Below, one piece after another: positions 7,601 to 14,825 of a stretch of 19,006 nt of DNA. Location of the stretch: the NCBI GenBank assembly GCA_017999235.1, contig JAGOBN010000014.1, positions 1 through 19,006 of the forward strand, written 5' to 3'. The number at the start of each line of letters is the position of its first letter. The stretch's first letter is position 1. Made by a program: the position numbers and the translations under genes. The DNA is from Anaerolineales bacterium (GTDB lineage Bacteria; Chloroflexota; Anaerolineae; Anaerolineales; UBA6663). The notes under the pieces were generated by a model, which did no database searches, was not told the origin of the DNA, and was given only the letters and a program-made list of their open reading frames with translations.

Positions 7601-9706
7601 CAGCGCCGCCGCCTGCAGGCGCAATTGGTCGGCGGCCAGCACCCGGTCGGTGATGTCGCGGGCCACGGCGTAGATCAGCTCGCCCTGGGGGTATGACCGC
7701 CACTCCAGCCAGCAGTAAGAGCCATCCTGGCGGCGGTAGCGGTTGGTAAAGTTGCGCACCTCCGCCTGGCCAGCCAGCTGATCCATGGCCGCCAGGGTGG
7801 CGGCCAAGTCGTCGGGATGAACCAGATCCAGGAAGCGCCGGCCCTCCAGTTCGGCCAGCGGGTAGCCCAGCGTCTTCTCCCATTCCGGGTTCAGGCGCCG
7901 GAAGTGGCCGGCGGTGTCGGCGATGCACAACAGGTCCAGGCTGGCCGTAAAGTAGCGGTCCAGCTCGGCAGTCTTCGCGCGCAGGGCCTGCTCGACCCGC
8001 ACCCGCTCGCTCACGTCGCGGGCGATGCCTTCCATGGCCACCAGGCGGCCGGCGTCGTCGAAGACCGGCACATTGCGCTGCTCCGTCCAGATGATGCTCC
8101 CATCCTGGCGCTGCCAGCGCAGGGTGAGCGGCTGTTTGAAGGCGGCCGCGTCATGCGCCAGGCCGGCCAGCAGCGGCCGGTCATCGGGGTGGACCAGCTT
8201 AAACCCCAGGTCCGGGTCGGCGTAATGATCTTCCGGGGTGTAGCCGGTCAGAGGGGTGGCAGCGGGACTGACATAGGTGAAGCCGCGCTCAGGCTGAAAC
8301 TGGTAGCGGTAGATCAGGTCCTGAGCGTTCTCGGCCAGCCGCCGGTAATGGGCGTCGCTCTGATGCCGGGCCGCCTCGGCCAGCTGGCGGGCGGTGATAT
8401 TCTCATGGGCCACCACCACACGCACCGGGCCGGCGCCGTCAAAGCGGGTGACGCGGGCGAGGAACCAGCGCTGCTCATCCGGGGCGTGGCACGGGTACTC
8501 CAAGGTGAACTCTGGCTGCCGGCCGGCGATCACGGCGCGCAGCCCGGCCGCCATCGCGGCGGCTTCGGCTGCGTCCGGGCCGACGGCCGTGTCACAGACC
8601 ACCAGGTAATTAGCCCCCTCCCCGACCGTCTCCGGCGCCGCGTGCTGGGCGGCCGCAAACTCGCGCCAGGCGCGGTTGACGGACAGGATCACACCCTGCT
8701 CATCCAGGATGGCGAGATGGGCGGGGAGCGCATCCACGGTGGCGCGCGCCAAGCGCTCCGCGTCGCGCAGCGCGGTCTCGGCCTGCCGGCGCGCGGTCAC
8801 GTCGTGGGCCAGCACCAGGCGGGAGCGCTGGCCGTTGGCCGGCAGGGTATGCGACGTGATCTCGACCTCCAGCAGCGTGCCGTCCTTCCGCCGGTGGCGC
8901 CACACGCCGGCCGCGGCCAGGCCGTCATCGGTGGCCGCCACGTTGCGCAACAAAGCGGGCACATCCTCGGCCGGCCGGATGTCCTTGATGGTCAAGGTTA
9001 GGAATTCTTCGCGGCTGTACCCGTAATGCGCTACGGCCGCGTCGTTGACGGCCAGAAAGGCCAGGGTCGCCAGGTCATAGACCCACATCGGATGGGGGTT
9101 GCGCTCGAACAGCAGGCGATAGCGCGCCTCCGAGGCGCGCAGGGCGTGTTCCGCCTCGCGCCGCAGGGTGATATCGCGCACCAGGCCCAGGAAAGTCCCA
9201 TCCGGCAGGGGGGTCGCCGAGATCTCCACTAGCAGCCGCGAGCCGTCCCGGCGCAGCAGCCAGCGTTCGGTGGTCAAGGGCCGGCCAGGGGCCAGCTCAC
9301 CCAGGCGCAGCGGCGCGCGCTGCTGCTCGTCCGCCGGGACCAGATCCCGGATGGTCAGCTGAGTCAGCTCAGCCGGCGTGTACCCCAGCATCCGGCAGCC
9401 GCTGGCGTTGACGTGGGTGTAACGGCCGGCCGCGTTGGCCACAAAGAAGCCGTCGCCGGCCTGGTCGAACAAGGTCCGATACAGCTGATCCGACTGGCGG
9501 CCCTGCCAACGCGTTCCCAGCAGCCAGGCCGCGCCTGAGCCGCCAAACGCCGCCAGCGTCAACCCGGCCAGGCTGGGCCAGAGGCTGTGATCGGCGCCGC
9601 GGGTCAACGTCAGTGGCAGGGCGAGGCCCGCCGCCAGGAGCGCCAGACCGGCCAGGAGGCCCAGCAGGAAGAAGCGGAAGGGGGGATTGGCAAGAGGTCG
9701 GATCAT
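4682..9706 (-). CDS. Membrane-anchored PAS(6)-GAF(4)-HD-GYP signalling protein, probable cyclic-di-GMP phosphodiesterase
   Basis: 1674 residues. Two membrane helices (about residues 10-33 and 42-63) are followed by six PAS domains (roughly 75-185, 195-305, 320-440, 455-575, 585-700, 705-830), four GAF domains (830-985, 990-1150, 1155-1320, 1320-1475) and a C-terminal HD-GYP domain. All expected metal and motif residues are visible: EGHSRRV, LLHDIGKMGVPD, MRTHP, CHHEKWDGTGYPRGL and VVDVWDALTSDRSYR. It should therefore be an active hydrolase of cyclic-di-GMP, tuned by ligands or redox/light cofactors bound to PAS/GAF. I chose ATG 9706 over upstream TTG 9766 and ATG 9742, because AGGAT lies about 10 bases before it and the membrane helix follows directly. 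It begins 75 bases after a receiver-only response regulator, so co-transcription is likely. Its stop meets the end of a dead diguanylate cyclase on the other strand. Confidence 0.9.
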   Translation of the reverse strand: MIRPLANPPFRFFLLGLLAGLALLAAGLALPLTLTRGADHSLWPSLAGLTLAAFGGSGAAWLLGTRWQGRQSDQLYRTLFDQAGDGFFVANAAGRYTHVNASGCRMLGYTPAELTQLTIRDLVPADEQQRAPLRLGELAPGRPLTTERWLLRRDGSRLLVEISATPLPDGTFLGLVRDITLRREAEHALRASEARYRLLFERNPHPMWVYDLATLAFLAVNDAAVAHYGYSREEFLTLTIKDIRPAEDVPALLRNVAATDDGLAAAGVWRHRRKDGTLLEVEITSHTLPANGQRSRLVLAHDVTARRQAETALRDAERLARATVDALPAHLAILDEQGVILSVNRAWREFAAAQHAAPETVGEGANYLVVCDTAVGPDAAEAAAMAAGLRAVIAGRQPEFTLEYPCHAPDEQRWFLARVTRFDGAGPVRVVVAHENITARQLAEAARHQSDAHYRRLAENAQDLIYRYQFQPERGFTYVSPAATPLTGYTPEDHYADPDLGFKLVHPDDRPLLAGLAHDAAAFKQPLTLRWQRQDGSIIWTEQRNVPVFDDAGRLVAMEGIARDVSERVRVEQALRAKTAELDRYFTASLDLLCIADTAGHFRRLNPEWEKTLGYPLAELEGRRFLDLVHPDDLAATLAAMDQLAGQAEVRNFTNRYRRQDGSYCWLEWRSYPQGELIYAVARDITDRVLAADQLRLQAAALEAAANGIVITDHAGTIEWVNPAFTALTGYTAAECVGRNPRALVRSGRHDQAFYQALWDTILAGRVWRGELVNRRKDGGLYTEEQIITPVRDGQAAITHFVAIKQDITTRKQHERELEIVAAVSAALRAAESRAEMAPVILDQLIALLAVAGAALAAFDADGEAVIIELGRGALAALTGQRLPVGAGLTGPVLENGWPYLNNAVQDDPRLFLPDMLADCRAVAGAPLTVGSQVMGLLWIGSRRPLDQHDLRLLTAVSDIAASALHRAALHEQTRRRADEFAALYATARELAVQPDLDWLLEALMAHVLDLAPAAGAFVALNDPVDDGLRVAAVRGLPVGRGMRLPLAEGAAGQAAQTWQPVRVADYRIWEGRLPQFDAVPFSSMLNVPLLSGGTLIGALVLANLGPAGRPFSQAEAELVTLLASHAAGAIHNAQVFEEARRRADQLAFLYDAGLALNGTLEPHSQLEYLAKVAGQALRAEVVEFYRADPQTETLMLDLSVGYQPAAGASLNDHAPHFVSERGLAGAVAHTRLPVSVPDLLADPRYVVVDPELRSGLWVPVQHQGRLRGVLGVLSRQPKAFTAQDERLLLLFANQTAVAIQNAHLFAETERRLRQVQALRQIDVALASSLELRPVLNVLLTQTVTQLGVDAAAVLLYDPHTQQLRPAASHGFRSPGIEHACLPLGRGLAGRAAQIQQRVLIPDLAHSAEPWLRAEPLAADGFLGYCAEPLVFRGRVNGVLEVFHRAPLHPDDEWLNFLATLAGQAALTVENVGLFEELQRSNTELTRAYAATIEGWSRALDLRDQETEGHSRRVTELTLALAGGMGISPAELTHVRRGALLHDIGKMGVPDAILRKAGPLTDEEWAVMRTHPTLAFEMLSPIAFLRPALDIPYCHHEKWDGTGYPRGLRGEQIPLAARLFAVVDVWDALTSDRSYRPAWPPERALAYIQAQAGLHFDPQAVAIFTTRFVGPATE

Positions 9707-9781
9707 GCTGGTTTTATCCTGGCTGACGCGCGTGCCAGCCATCGCAAGGGAAGGCGCCCTCTTCAAGCCCGCCGGCGCGGA

Positions 9782-10177
9782 TCAGCCGGCCGCCGCCGTG
9801 CGGATGGCGTCCGCCAGCTCGTCAATGGAGACATGCTTGCCCAGGCACGTGCGTGCGCCGGCGGCCAGGGCGGCGGTGTGGACCGCCTCCTCCAGATAGC
9901 TCGTCAGGGCGACTACGCGCACCTCCGGATACCGGGCGCGCAGGGCCTGGGTGGCGGTCAGGCCGTCCATGACCGGCATCAGCAGATCCATCAGCACCAC
10001 ATCCGGCCGGGCCTCGGCATACATCCGCAGCGCCGCCTCCCCGTCCGCGGCCTGCCCCACCAACTGCAGATCGTCGAAGACCTGCAGCATCAGGGTCAGG
10101 CCCTGGCGCACGCTGGGGCTGTCGTCCACGATCAGGAGCCGGATGGGCGTGGCTGGCGGTTGATCATTTCTGGACAT
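9782..10177 (-). CDS. Receiver-only response regulator
   Basis: 131 residues consisting of one CheY-like receiver domain. Acidic pocket IVDDSP (around residues 15-20), phospho-acceptor aspartate in VVLMDLLMPVMDG, the conserved Ser/Thr in VVALTS and the lysine in CLGKHVS are all present, so it can probably be phosphorylated. It ends right after the receiver, with no DNA-binding domain. It is closely similar to the receiver of the NarL-type regulator at 10378-11019 (both share MLQVFDDL and VVLMDL), so one is likely a copy of the other. Position between a kinase-tail remnant and the HD-GYP gene suggests it either relays a signal to that protein or has lost its output domain. Start ATG 10177 has only a weak ribosome site. 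Confidence 0.85.
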   Translation of the reverse strand: MSRNDQPPATPIRLLIVDDSPSVRQGLTLMLQVFDDLQLVGQAADGEAALRMYAEARPDVVLMDLLMPVMDGLTATQALRARYPEVRVVALTSYLEEAVHTAALAAGARTCLGKHVSIDELADAIRTAAAG

Positions 10178-10201
10178 AGACGGTTCACCGATGCCATGGC
10201 T

Positions 10202-10275
10202 TCACAGGGTCAGCTTGAACAGCCAGCCGCCGCCGCGGTTGGCGGCCAGGTCTCCAGGCTGCCTCCACTGTAAGA
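10202..10275 (-). pseudogene. C-terminal remnant of a second histidine kinase
   Basis: On the minus strand a short frame ending in TGA (10204-10202) reads GDLAANRGGGWLFKLTL, which resembles the very end of a HATPase domain of a sensor kinase (the usual form is a GDL-x-AENR, glycine-rich, F-x-LTLP ending). Upstream of it the frame gives nothing kinase-like, and a GC-rich hairpin follows. It lies 24 bases before the receiver-only regulator, the usual position of a partner kinase. Only about 18 residues support the call, so it is tentative. Confidence 0.45.
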
Positions 10276-10282
10276 CCGGCCG

Positions 10283-10308
10283 GGCCGGCCGAAAACGACC
10301 GGCCGGCC
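10283..10308. repeat. GC-only inverted repeat (hairpin)
   Basis: GGCCGGCCG (10283-10291) and CGGCCGGCC (10300-10308) form a 9-base stem with an 8-base A-rich loop between the two response-regulator genes. No T-run follows on either strand, so it is not a clear intrinsic terminator. It could slow transcription or be the scar of the loss of the second kinase. Confidence 0.5.
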
Positions 10309-10377
10309 GATTTCCGGGCCGCCAGGTGGGTGACGGCGGCTTCGGCCAGATGGGGGAGACGCCGGGGCGCCGCCGTT

Positions 10378-11019
10378 TTAGTCTTCGGGGAACAGCTTGT
10401 GCTTGAGCGCCAGGGCCACCGCCTCAGTGCGACTGACGGCGCCCAGCTTGGAGAGCAGATTACTGACGTGGGTCTTGACCGTGGCGCGGCTAACCCCCAG
10501 CCGCGCGGCGATGCCCACATTATCCAGGCCCTCGACCAGCAGGGCCAGCACCTCCCGCTCGCGCTCGGTCAGGTCATGTCCGGGCGGGGCGGGCTGGGTA
10601 ACGGCGTGAATCAGGGCGCGCGTGGCCTCCGGGGCCAGAGTGGGCTGGCCGGCGTGTGCGGCCCGAATGGCGGCGGCCAGTGCATTAATGGACACGTCCT
10701 TGAGCAAGTAGCCGATCGCCCCGGCCTGGAGCGCGGCCTGCACCCAGGCCGCATCCTGGAAGCTGGTGAGCGCCAGCACCTGAACGGCGGGATGGGCAGC
10801 CCGCAGGGCGCGCGTCGCTTCCACGCCCGTCATGTCGGGCAGCTGCAGATCCATCAGCACCACGTCCGGCTGGCGTTCGGCGCACAGCCGCAGAGCTTCC
10901 ACGCCCGTGCCGGCCTCCCCGGCCAGTTCCAGATCATCGAAGACCTGCAGCATCACGGCCAGACCGCGCCGCACCATCAGGTGATCGTCCACCAGCAGAA
11001 TCCGAATTGGAGGCGTCAT
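10378..11019 (-). CDS. NarL/FixJ-family response regulator
   Basis: 213 residues: receiver (about 1-120) with LLVDDH, phospho-acceptor in VVLMDLQLPDMTG, ALTS and the LLKDVS lysine, then a linker and a LuxR-type helix-turn-helix (LTEREREVLALLVEGLDN, then AARLGVSRATVKTHVSNLL). A phosphorylated dimer would bind DNA and control transcription. The ATG at 11019 has AAGGA about 12 bases upstream. It follows a NarX-type kinase by 117 bases on the same strand, the standard arrangement of a cognate pair. Confidence 0.93.
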   Translation of the reverse strand: MTPPIRILLVDDHLMVRRGLAVMLQVFDDLELAGEAGTGVEALRLCAERQPDVVLMDLQLPDMTGVEATRALRAAHPAVQVLALTSFQDAAWVQAALQAGAIGYLLKDVSINALAAAIRAAHAGQPTLAPEATRALIHAVTQPAPPGHDLTEREREVLALLVEGLDNVGIAARLGVSRATVKTHVSNLLSKLGAVSRTEAVALALKHKLFPED

Positions 11020-11136
11020 GCGAATCTGTCATCCTTCAGGCACCGCCACCGCCGGGCGCACCCCGGTCAGGCGCGGCGCCCATCCGGCAACGCCGCCCTC
11101 CCAGGCGCCAGCGACGGCCGCACCGCGCGCGAACCG

Positions 11137-13578
11137 TCAGGGTGCTGGGCGAACCGGCGCCGGCCAGGTGATCCGCACGTCCGTCCCCGCGCCGGGCGCG
11201 CTGACCACGTCCAGCGCCGCCCCGATGGCGGCGGCCCGTTCGCTCAAGATGCTCAGCCCCAGGCGGCCCGGCGTAACCGCGGCCGGGTCAAAGCCCTGCC
11301 CGTCATCGCGGATGCCCAGCCGCACTCCGTCCTTGGCCGGTGATGTCAGCGTGATCTTCACCCGGCGGGCGCGGGCATGCTTGACCACGTTGTTCAGGGC
11401 TTCCTGCGCCATGCGGTACAGACCCAGCCGGACCTCCCCGGGCAGCGCGGGCGGCGGCTCCGTCCGCACGACCACTTCCAGGTCGGTACGGCCGGCCAGG
11501 GCGCCGGCCAGTTGCTGCACCAGGTCGGCCAGGTTGGTCTGCGTCAGGGATTCCGGGCGCAATTCCAGCAACAGGGCGCGCATCTCGGCCAGCGCGCCGC
11601 GCGTCAGCCGGTGCAGTTCGTCCAGGCCCTGGCGCACCCGCGGCGGATTGCGGTCCCACAGTCGGGGCAGGGTCTCGGCGATCACGCTGGCCGAGAACAG
11701 CGTCTGGCTGACAACGTCATGCAGGTCGCGGGCCAGGCGCTGGCGCTCTTCCAACGCCGCCTGGCGCTGGTACTGGGCCTTCAATTCAGCCGTGCGCTCC
11801 GCCACGCGCTGCTCCAGTTCGGCGTTGAGCTGGCGCAGCGCGGCCTGCGCATTGAGGCGGTCCGTAATGACCTCCGAGAACAAGATCACGCCCCCGATCC
11901 CGCCATCCGCCTCATACCAAGGCCGCATCTCCCAGCGGACCCAGTCCAGGCGGCCGTCGGCGCGCGGAAACGGATCCTCGTCGGCCCGCTCGGTCGCGCC
12001 CGCCAGGCAACGGCGGTGGATGGCCCGCCAGCGCTCCGGGATCTCGGGAAAGACCGCGTAGTGCGAGCGGCCGGCCAGACTCTGGTCGCCCAGGCCGTAA
12101 TCGGCCAGGTAACGGCGGCTGGCCACGATGTAGTTCAGGTCGCGGTCCAGCATCGCGATGGCGGCCGGCGAATGCTCAACGAACAAGCGCAGCACTTGCT
12201 CGCTGCGCTGCAGCGCCGCTTCAGCCCGCTTGCGCTCGGTGATCTCGTGGTAATAGACCGCCAACCCGTCGTCGGTTGGGTAGGCGTGGATGCTCAACCA
12301 CAGATCGTACTGCCTAGCGACGTAATAGTGGTGTTCGAAATGGACAGCGACCCGGTCGGTCATGGCGGCGCGATACTGGCGTTCGACTTCCGTGCCGACC
12401 GAGGCCGGCCATTCCTCCCAGTGCGTCTTGCCCAGGAACTCTGCGGGCTGTTTCTGGTTCAGGCGCGCCGCCTCCGCGTTGACGTAGGTGATCCGCCACT
12501 CGAAGTCGAGCGTGATAAAGGCATCGGTGATGCTGTTGAGCACGTTGGCCAGGCGGTCGCGGGCGGCGGCCACTTCCGCCTCCGCCGTCCGGCGCGCGGT
12601 CACGTCGCTGATGGCCGCCACGATGCCGGTCAGCGCACCGCCGGGCGCGTCCAGCGGCGCGGCGTTGATCGCCAGGATAACCCGCCGGCCATCCCGCTCG
12701 ATGGCGTGCTCGACGCCATAGACCGCCTGGCCCGTCGCCATCACGCGAACGAACGGCAGAGCCTCAGGCGGGAAAGGGCCGCCGTCCACGGCCGTGATGC
12801 GCCAGGCGGGGTCATCATATTTCCGGCCGGCGAGGGCGCTGCGCGTCAAGCCCAGGAGTTGTTCCGCCGCCGCGTTGGCGAACGTGATCTGGCCGGCGGC
12901 ATCCACGATGACGATACCTTCCGGCACCGTCTCCACCAGCCGGGCCAGGCGCTGCTCGCTGGCGCGCAGCGCCGCCTCCGTCCGTGTCTGGTCAGTGACA
13001 TCGCGCTGGACCGAGATCGCGTACAGGCTCCGGCCGGCCGCGTCGCGCATGGTCTCGGCACTGTGCAGCACCACGCGCTCGACCCCCGCCCGGGTCTGAA
13101 GGACCAACTCCTCGTCCAGCACCTGCCCGGTGTCCCGCCAGCGCTCAAAGGCCGCCTGGGCGCGGGCGCGGGCGGCCGGCGCGTACAAGCGGCTGACCGG
13201 CGTGTCGACCAGCTCCGCGCGGGTATAGCCCAGCGCCGCGCAGGCCGCGGCGTTGACGTCCAGGATCAGGCCATTGGGCGCGACCAGGTAGCAGTACACG
13301 GGCGCATGCTCGAAGAAAGCCCGGAAGCGGGTTTCGCTGACGCGCAGGGTGTCTTCGACTGCGCGCCGGCGGCGTAATTCACCCAGCAGCAGCCCGAACA
13401 ACAGGCTGGCCGTGACCACGACAAAGAGCAGCCCTTTGGTGCTCTGCAATTGATTGATCAGCGCGGCAGTGACCGACAACCGCAGCAGGGCGGCATCGGA
13501 AAACAAGATCCAACTGACCGCCACAATGGTGTAGGGCAAGACGACCCGCAGGGCGGCGCGCTGTTCACTATCCAGCAT
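11137..13578 (-). CDS. Membrane-anchored PAS histidine kinase, NarX/DegS type
   Basis: 813 residues. Two membrane helices (about 12-34 and 45-65), then four PAS domains, a coiled-coil stretch (LNAELEQRVAERTAELKAQ), a HisKA_3 dimerisation/phospho-acceptor domain with the H-box LARDLHDVVSQTLF, and a HATPase with the N-box EALNNVVKHARA, DDGQGFDP and GRLGLSILSERA. This is the kinase class that pairs with NarL-type regulators, and one follows directly. The frame extends up to a GTG at 13770, but ATG 13578 is chosen because GGAGG lies 5 bases before it and the hydrophobic N-terminus follows. The signal sensed is unknown; several PAS domains suggest small ligands or redox state. Confidence 0.92.
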   Translation of the reverse strand: MLDSEQRAALRVVLPYTIVAVSWILFSDAALLRLSVTAALINQLQSTKGLLFVVVTASLLFGLLLGELRRRRAVEDTLRVSETRFRAFFEHAPVYCYLVAPNGLILDVNAAACAALGYTRAELVDTPVSRLYAPAARARAQAAFERWRDTGQVLDEELVLQTRAGVERVVLHSAETMRDAAGRSLYAISVQRDVTDQTRTEAALRASEQRLARLVETVPEGIVIVDAAGQITFANAAAEQLLGLTRSALAGRKYDDPAWRITAVDGGPFPPEALPFVRVMATGQAVYGVEHAIERDGRRVILAINAAPLDAPGGALTGIVAAISDVTARRTAEAEVAAARDRLANVLNSITDAFITLDFEWRITYVNAEAARLNQKQPAEFLGKTHWEEWPASVGTEVERQYRAAMTDRVAVHFEHHYYVARQYDLWLSIHAYPTDDGLAVYYHEITERKRAEAALQRSEQVLRLFVEHSPAAIAMLDRDLNYIVASRRYLADYGLGDQSLAGRSHYAVFPEIPERWRAIHRRCLAGATERADEDPFPRADGRLDWVRWEMRPWYEADGGIGGVILFSEVITDRLNAQAALRQLNAELEQRVAERTAELKAQYQRQAALEERQRLARDLHDVVSQTLFSASVIAETLPRLWDRNPPRVRQGLDELHRLTRGALAEMRALLLELRPESLTQTNLADLVQQLAGALAGRTDLEVVVRTEPPPALPGEVRLGLYRMAQEALNNVVKHARARRVKITLTSPAKDGVRLGIRDDGQGFDPAAVTPGRLGLSILSERAAAIGAALDVVSAPGAGTDVRITWPAPVRPAP

Positions 13579-13617
13579 GACAACCTCCAGACCGGCTGGG
13601 CGACGCCGATGGAGACA

Positions 13618-13623
13618 AGTATA
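13618..13623 (-). promoter_or_regulatory. Possible -10 element of the histidine kinase gene
   Basis: Minus-strand TATACT (5 of 6 to TATAAT) would give a transcript starting near 13611, about 33 bases before the ATG and ahead of its strong GGAGG site. I see no good -35 hexamer at 16-18 bases, so the call rests on the -10 element and its position. Confidence 0.4.
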
Positions 13624-13835
13624 GCCAAAGTACCCAGGGTGCGTTGAGGCTCTTCGGTCAAGGGGAGGCGGGGCACATGCTCCGCCCCATAAGCCGAGAA
13701 TCAGGGGCGCCGATGTCGTCGTATTCGGTCTCACTGCTCGGGCAATGCCGCGTTGGACAAGCATAGTCACGCGGGCGTCGTGACCTTTGACACTGGCGCG
13801 AAGGACCAGGCCTCGTTAATCTGCTTGCCCGTTGT

Positions 13836-13864
13836 TTGACTTCACCACGCCGCACCGCGCTAAT
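13836..13864 (+). promoter_or_regulatory. Probable promoter of the membrane protein/isoprenoid enzyme cluster
   Basis: TTGACT (13836-13841, 5 of 6 to the -35 consensus) and GCTAAT (13859-13864, 4 of 6 to the -10 consensus) are separated by exactly 17 bases. Transcription would begin near 13871, leaving a leader of about 60 bases before the ATG at 13930. A perfect TTGACA also occurs at 13787-13792 but has no -10 element at the right distance. Confidence 0.5.
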
Positions 13865-13929
13865 CCAGGATAACCCGCCGCTGCCTTGCGCGCCGAGACA
13901 GGCGCCGGTCAAACTAGAGGACATCGCTG

Positions 13930-14820
13930 ATGAGCACTCGGATCGCCCCGACCCCCAACCTGCTAACGCCGGCACGACGGCTGTCAGTCCTCATTGTCCT
14001 GCTGGCCGCCGGACAAGCTCTGGGCGGGCTCCTGATCCCCGGGTTGTATCGGGACAATGCCCTGATCACGGCAGCCTGGATCGGCAACGACCTGGTCACG
14101 CTCGCCGTCGCGGTCCCGCTGCTCGTGGCGGCGCTGGTCCTGGCCCGACGCGGCTCAGCGCGGGCGCAGCTGGTGTGGCTGGGCCTGCTGGACTATATGC
14201 TCTACAACTATGCCTTCTATCTATTTGGAGCCGCGTTCAACGCCTTCTTCCTGGTCTACACCGCCCTGTTTGCGCTCTCGCTCTACGCCCTGATCTGCGC
14301 CGTGCCCGCCCTGGAGCTGCCGGCGCTCGGCCGGCGCTTCTCGGCCCGGACGCCGGCCCGGCTGGTGGCCGGCTACATGCTGCTGGTGGCGCTGGCTTTG
14401 ACGGTGTTGTGGGGCGCCATGTCGCTGGGCTTCGTCTTTTCCGGCGCGATCCCGCCACCGGTGGTCAGCTCCGGCCACGTCACCGGCGTGGTCTTCGCCT
14501 TGGATCTGTCGCTGGTGGTGCCGCTCATGGCGCTGGCCGGCGTCTGGCTGTGGCAGCGCCGGCCGTGGGGCTATGCGCTGGCCGCGGTCGTCAACGTCAA
14601 AGGTGCCGTTTACATGCTGGCCTTGAGCGGCGCGACGCTCTCGGCCATGTGGGCCGGCATCCCGGGCGCCGGGGCGGAGCTGCCCATCTGGGTCAGCCTG
14701 GGCCTCGGCAGCCTGATGGCCGCCGGGCTGCTGCTGGCCAACTTGCGGCCTATCCCCGAAATGGCCGGCGCGCCCAGCGCCCAGCACGGCCGGGACGCCG
14801 GTACGGACCAACCGCGGTGA
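13930..14820 (+). CDS. Polytopic membrane protein of unknown function
   Basis: 296 residues with about eight hydrophobic segments (near 18-38, 52-72, 79-98, 100-130, 144-170, 182-207, 212-238 and 248-270). The loop LLDYMLYNYAFYLFG is rich in aromatic residues. The C-terminal 20 residues are hydrophilic (AGAPSAQHGRDAGTDQPR). I recognise no transporter, channel or enzyme motif and cannot name a family. The ATG has GAGG 9 bases upstream. The stop TGA (14818-14820) lies just 5 bases before the start of the isoprenoid-synthase-like gene, so translation is probably coupled and the proteins may work together at the membrane, for example as a carrier or anchor for a lipid-like product (inference). 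Confidence 0.8.
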   Translation: MSTRIAPTPNLLTPARRLSVLIVLLAAGQALGGLLIPGLYRDNALITAAWIGNDLVTLAVAVPLLVAALVLARRGSARAQLVWLGLLDYMLYNYAFYLFGAAFNAFFLVYTALFALSLYALICAVPALELPALGRRFSARTPARLVAGYMLLVALALTVLWGAMSLGFVFSGAIPPPVVSSGHVTGVVFALDLSLVVPLMALAGVWLWQRRPWGYALAAVVNVKGAVYMLALSGATLSAMWAGIPGAGAELPIWVSLGLGSLMAAGLLLANLRPIPEMAGAPSAQHGRDAGTDQPR

Positions 14821-14825
14821 CCGAC

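Noticed and set aside
7817..9001. Plus-strand open frame of 394 codons inside the HD-GYP gene
   Set aside because: Antisense to PAS domains with a low-complexity Arg/Gly/Ala-rich translation; no start signal or family match.
10328..10379. Plus-strand hairpin followed by TTTT as a terminator
   Set aside because: ACGGCGGC and GCCGCCGT can pair, but the loop is about 30 bases, and no plus-strand gene precedes it.
11377..13377. Plus-strand open frame of 666 codons
   Set aside because: It lies wholly antisense to the PAS histidine kinase, has no domain I recognise, and long antisense frames are common at this GC content. The kinase motifs on the minus strand are decisive.
13836..14825. Upstream extension of the isoprenoid-type gene to 671 codons
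   Set aside because: The extra part is an out-of-frame shadow of the membrane-protein gene; GGTGA and ATG 14826 give a normal start directly after that gene.
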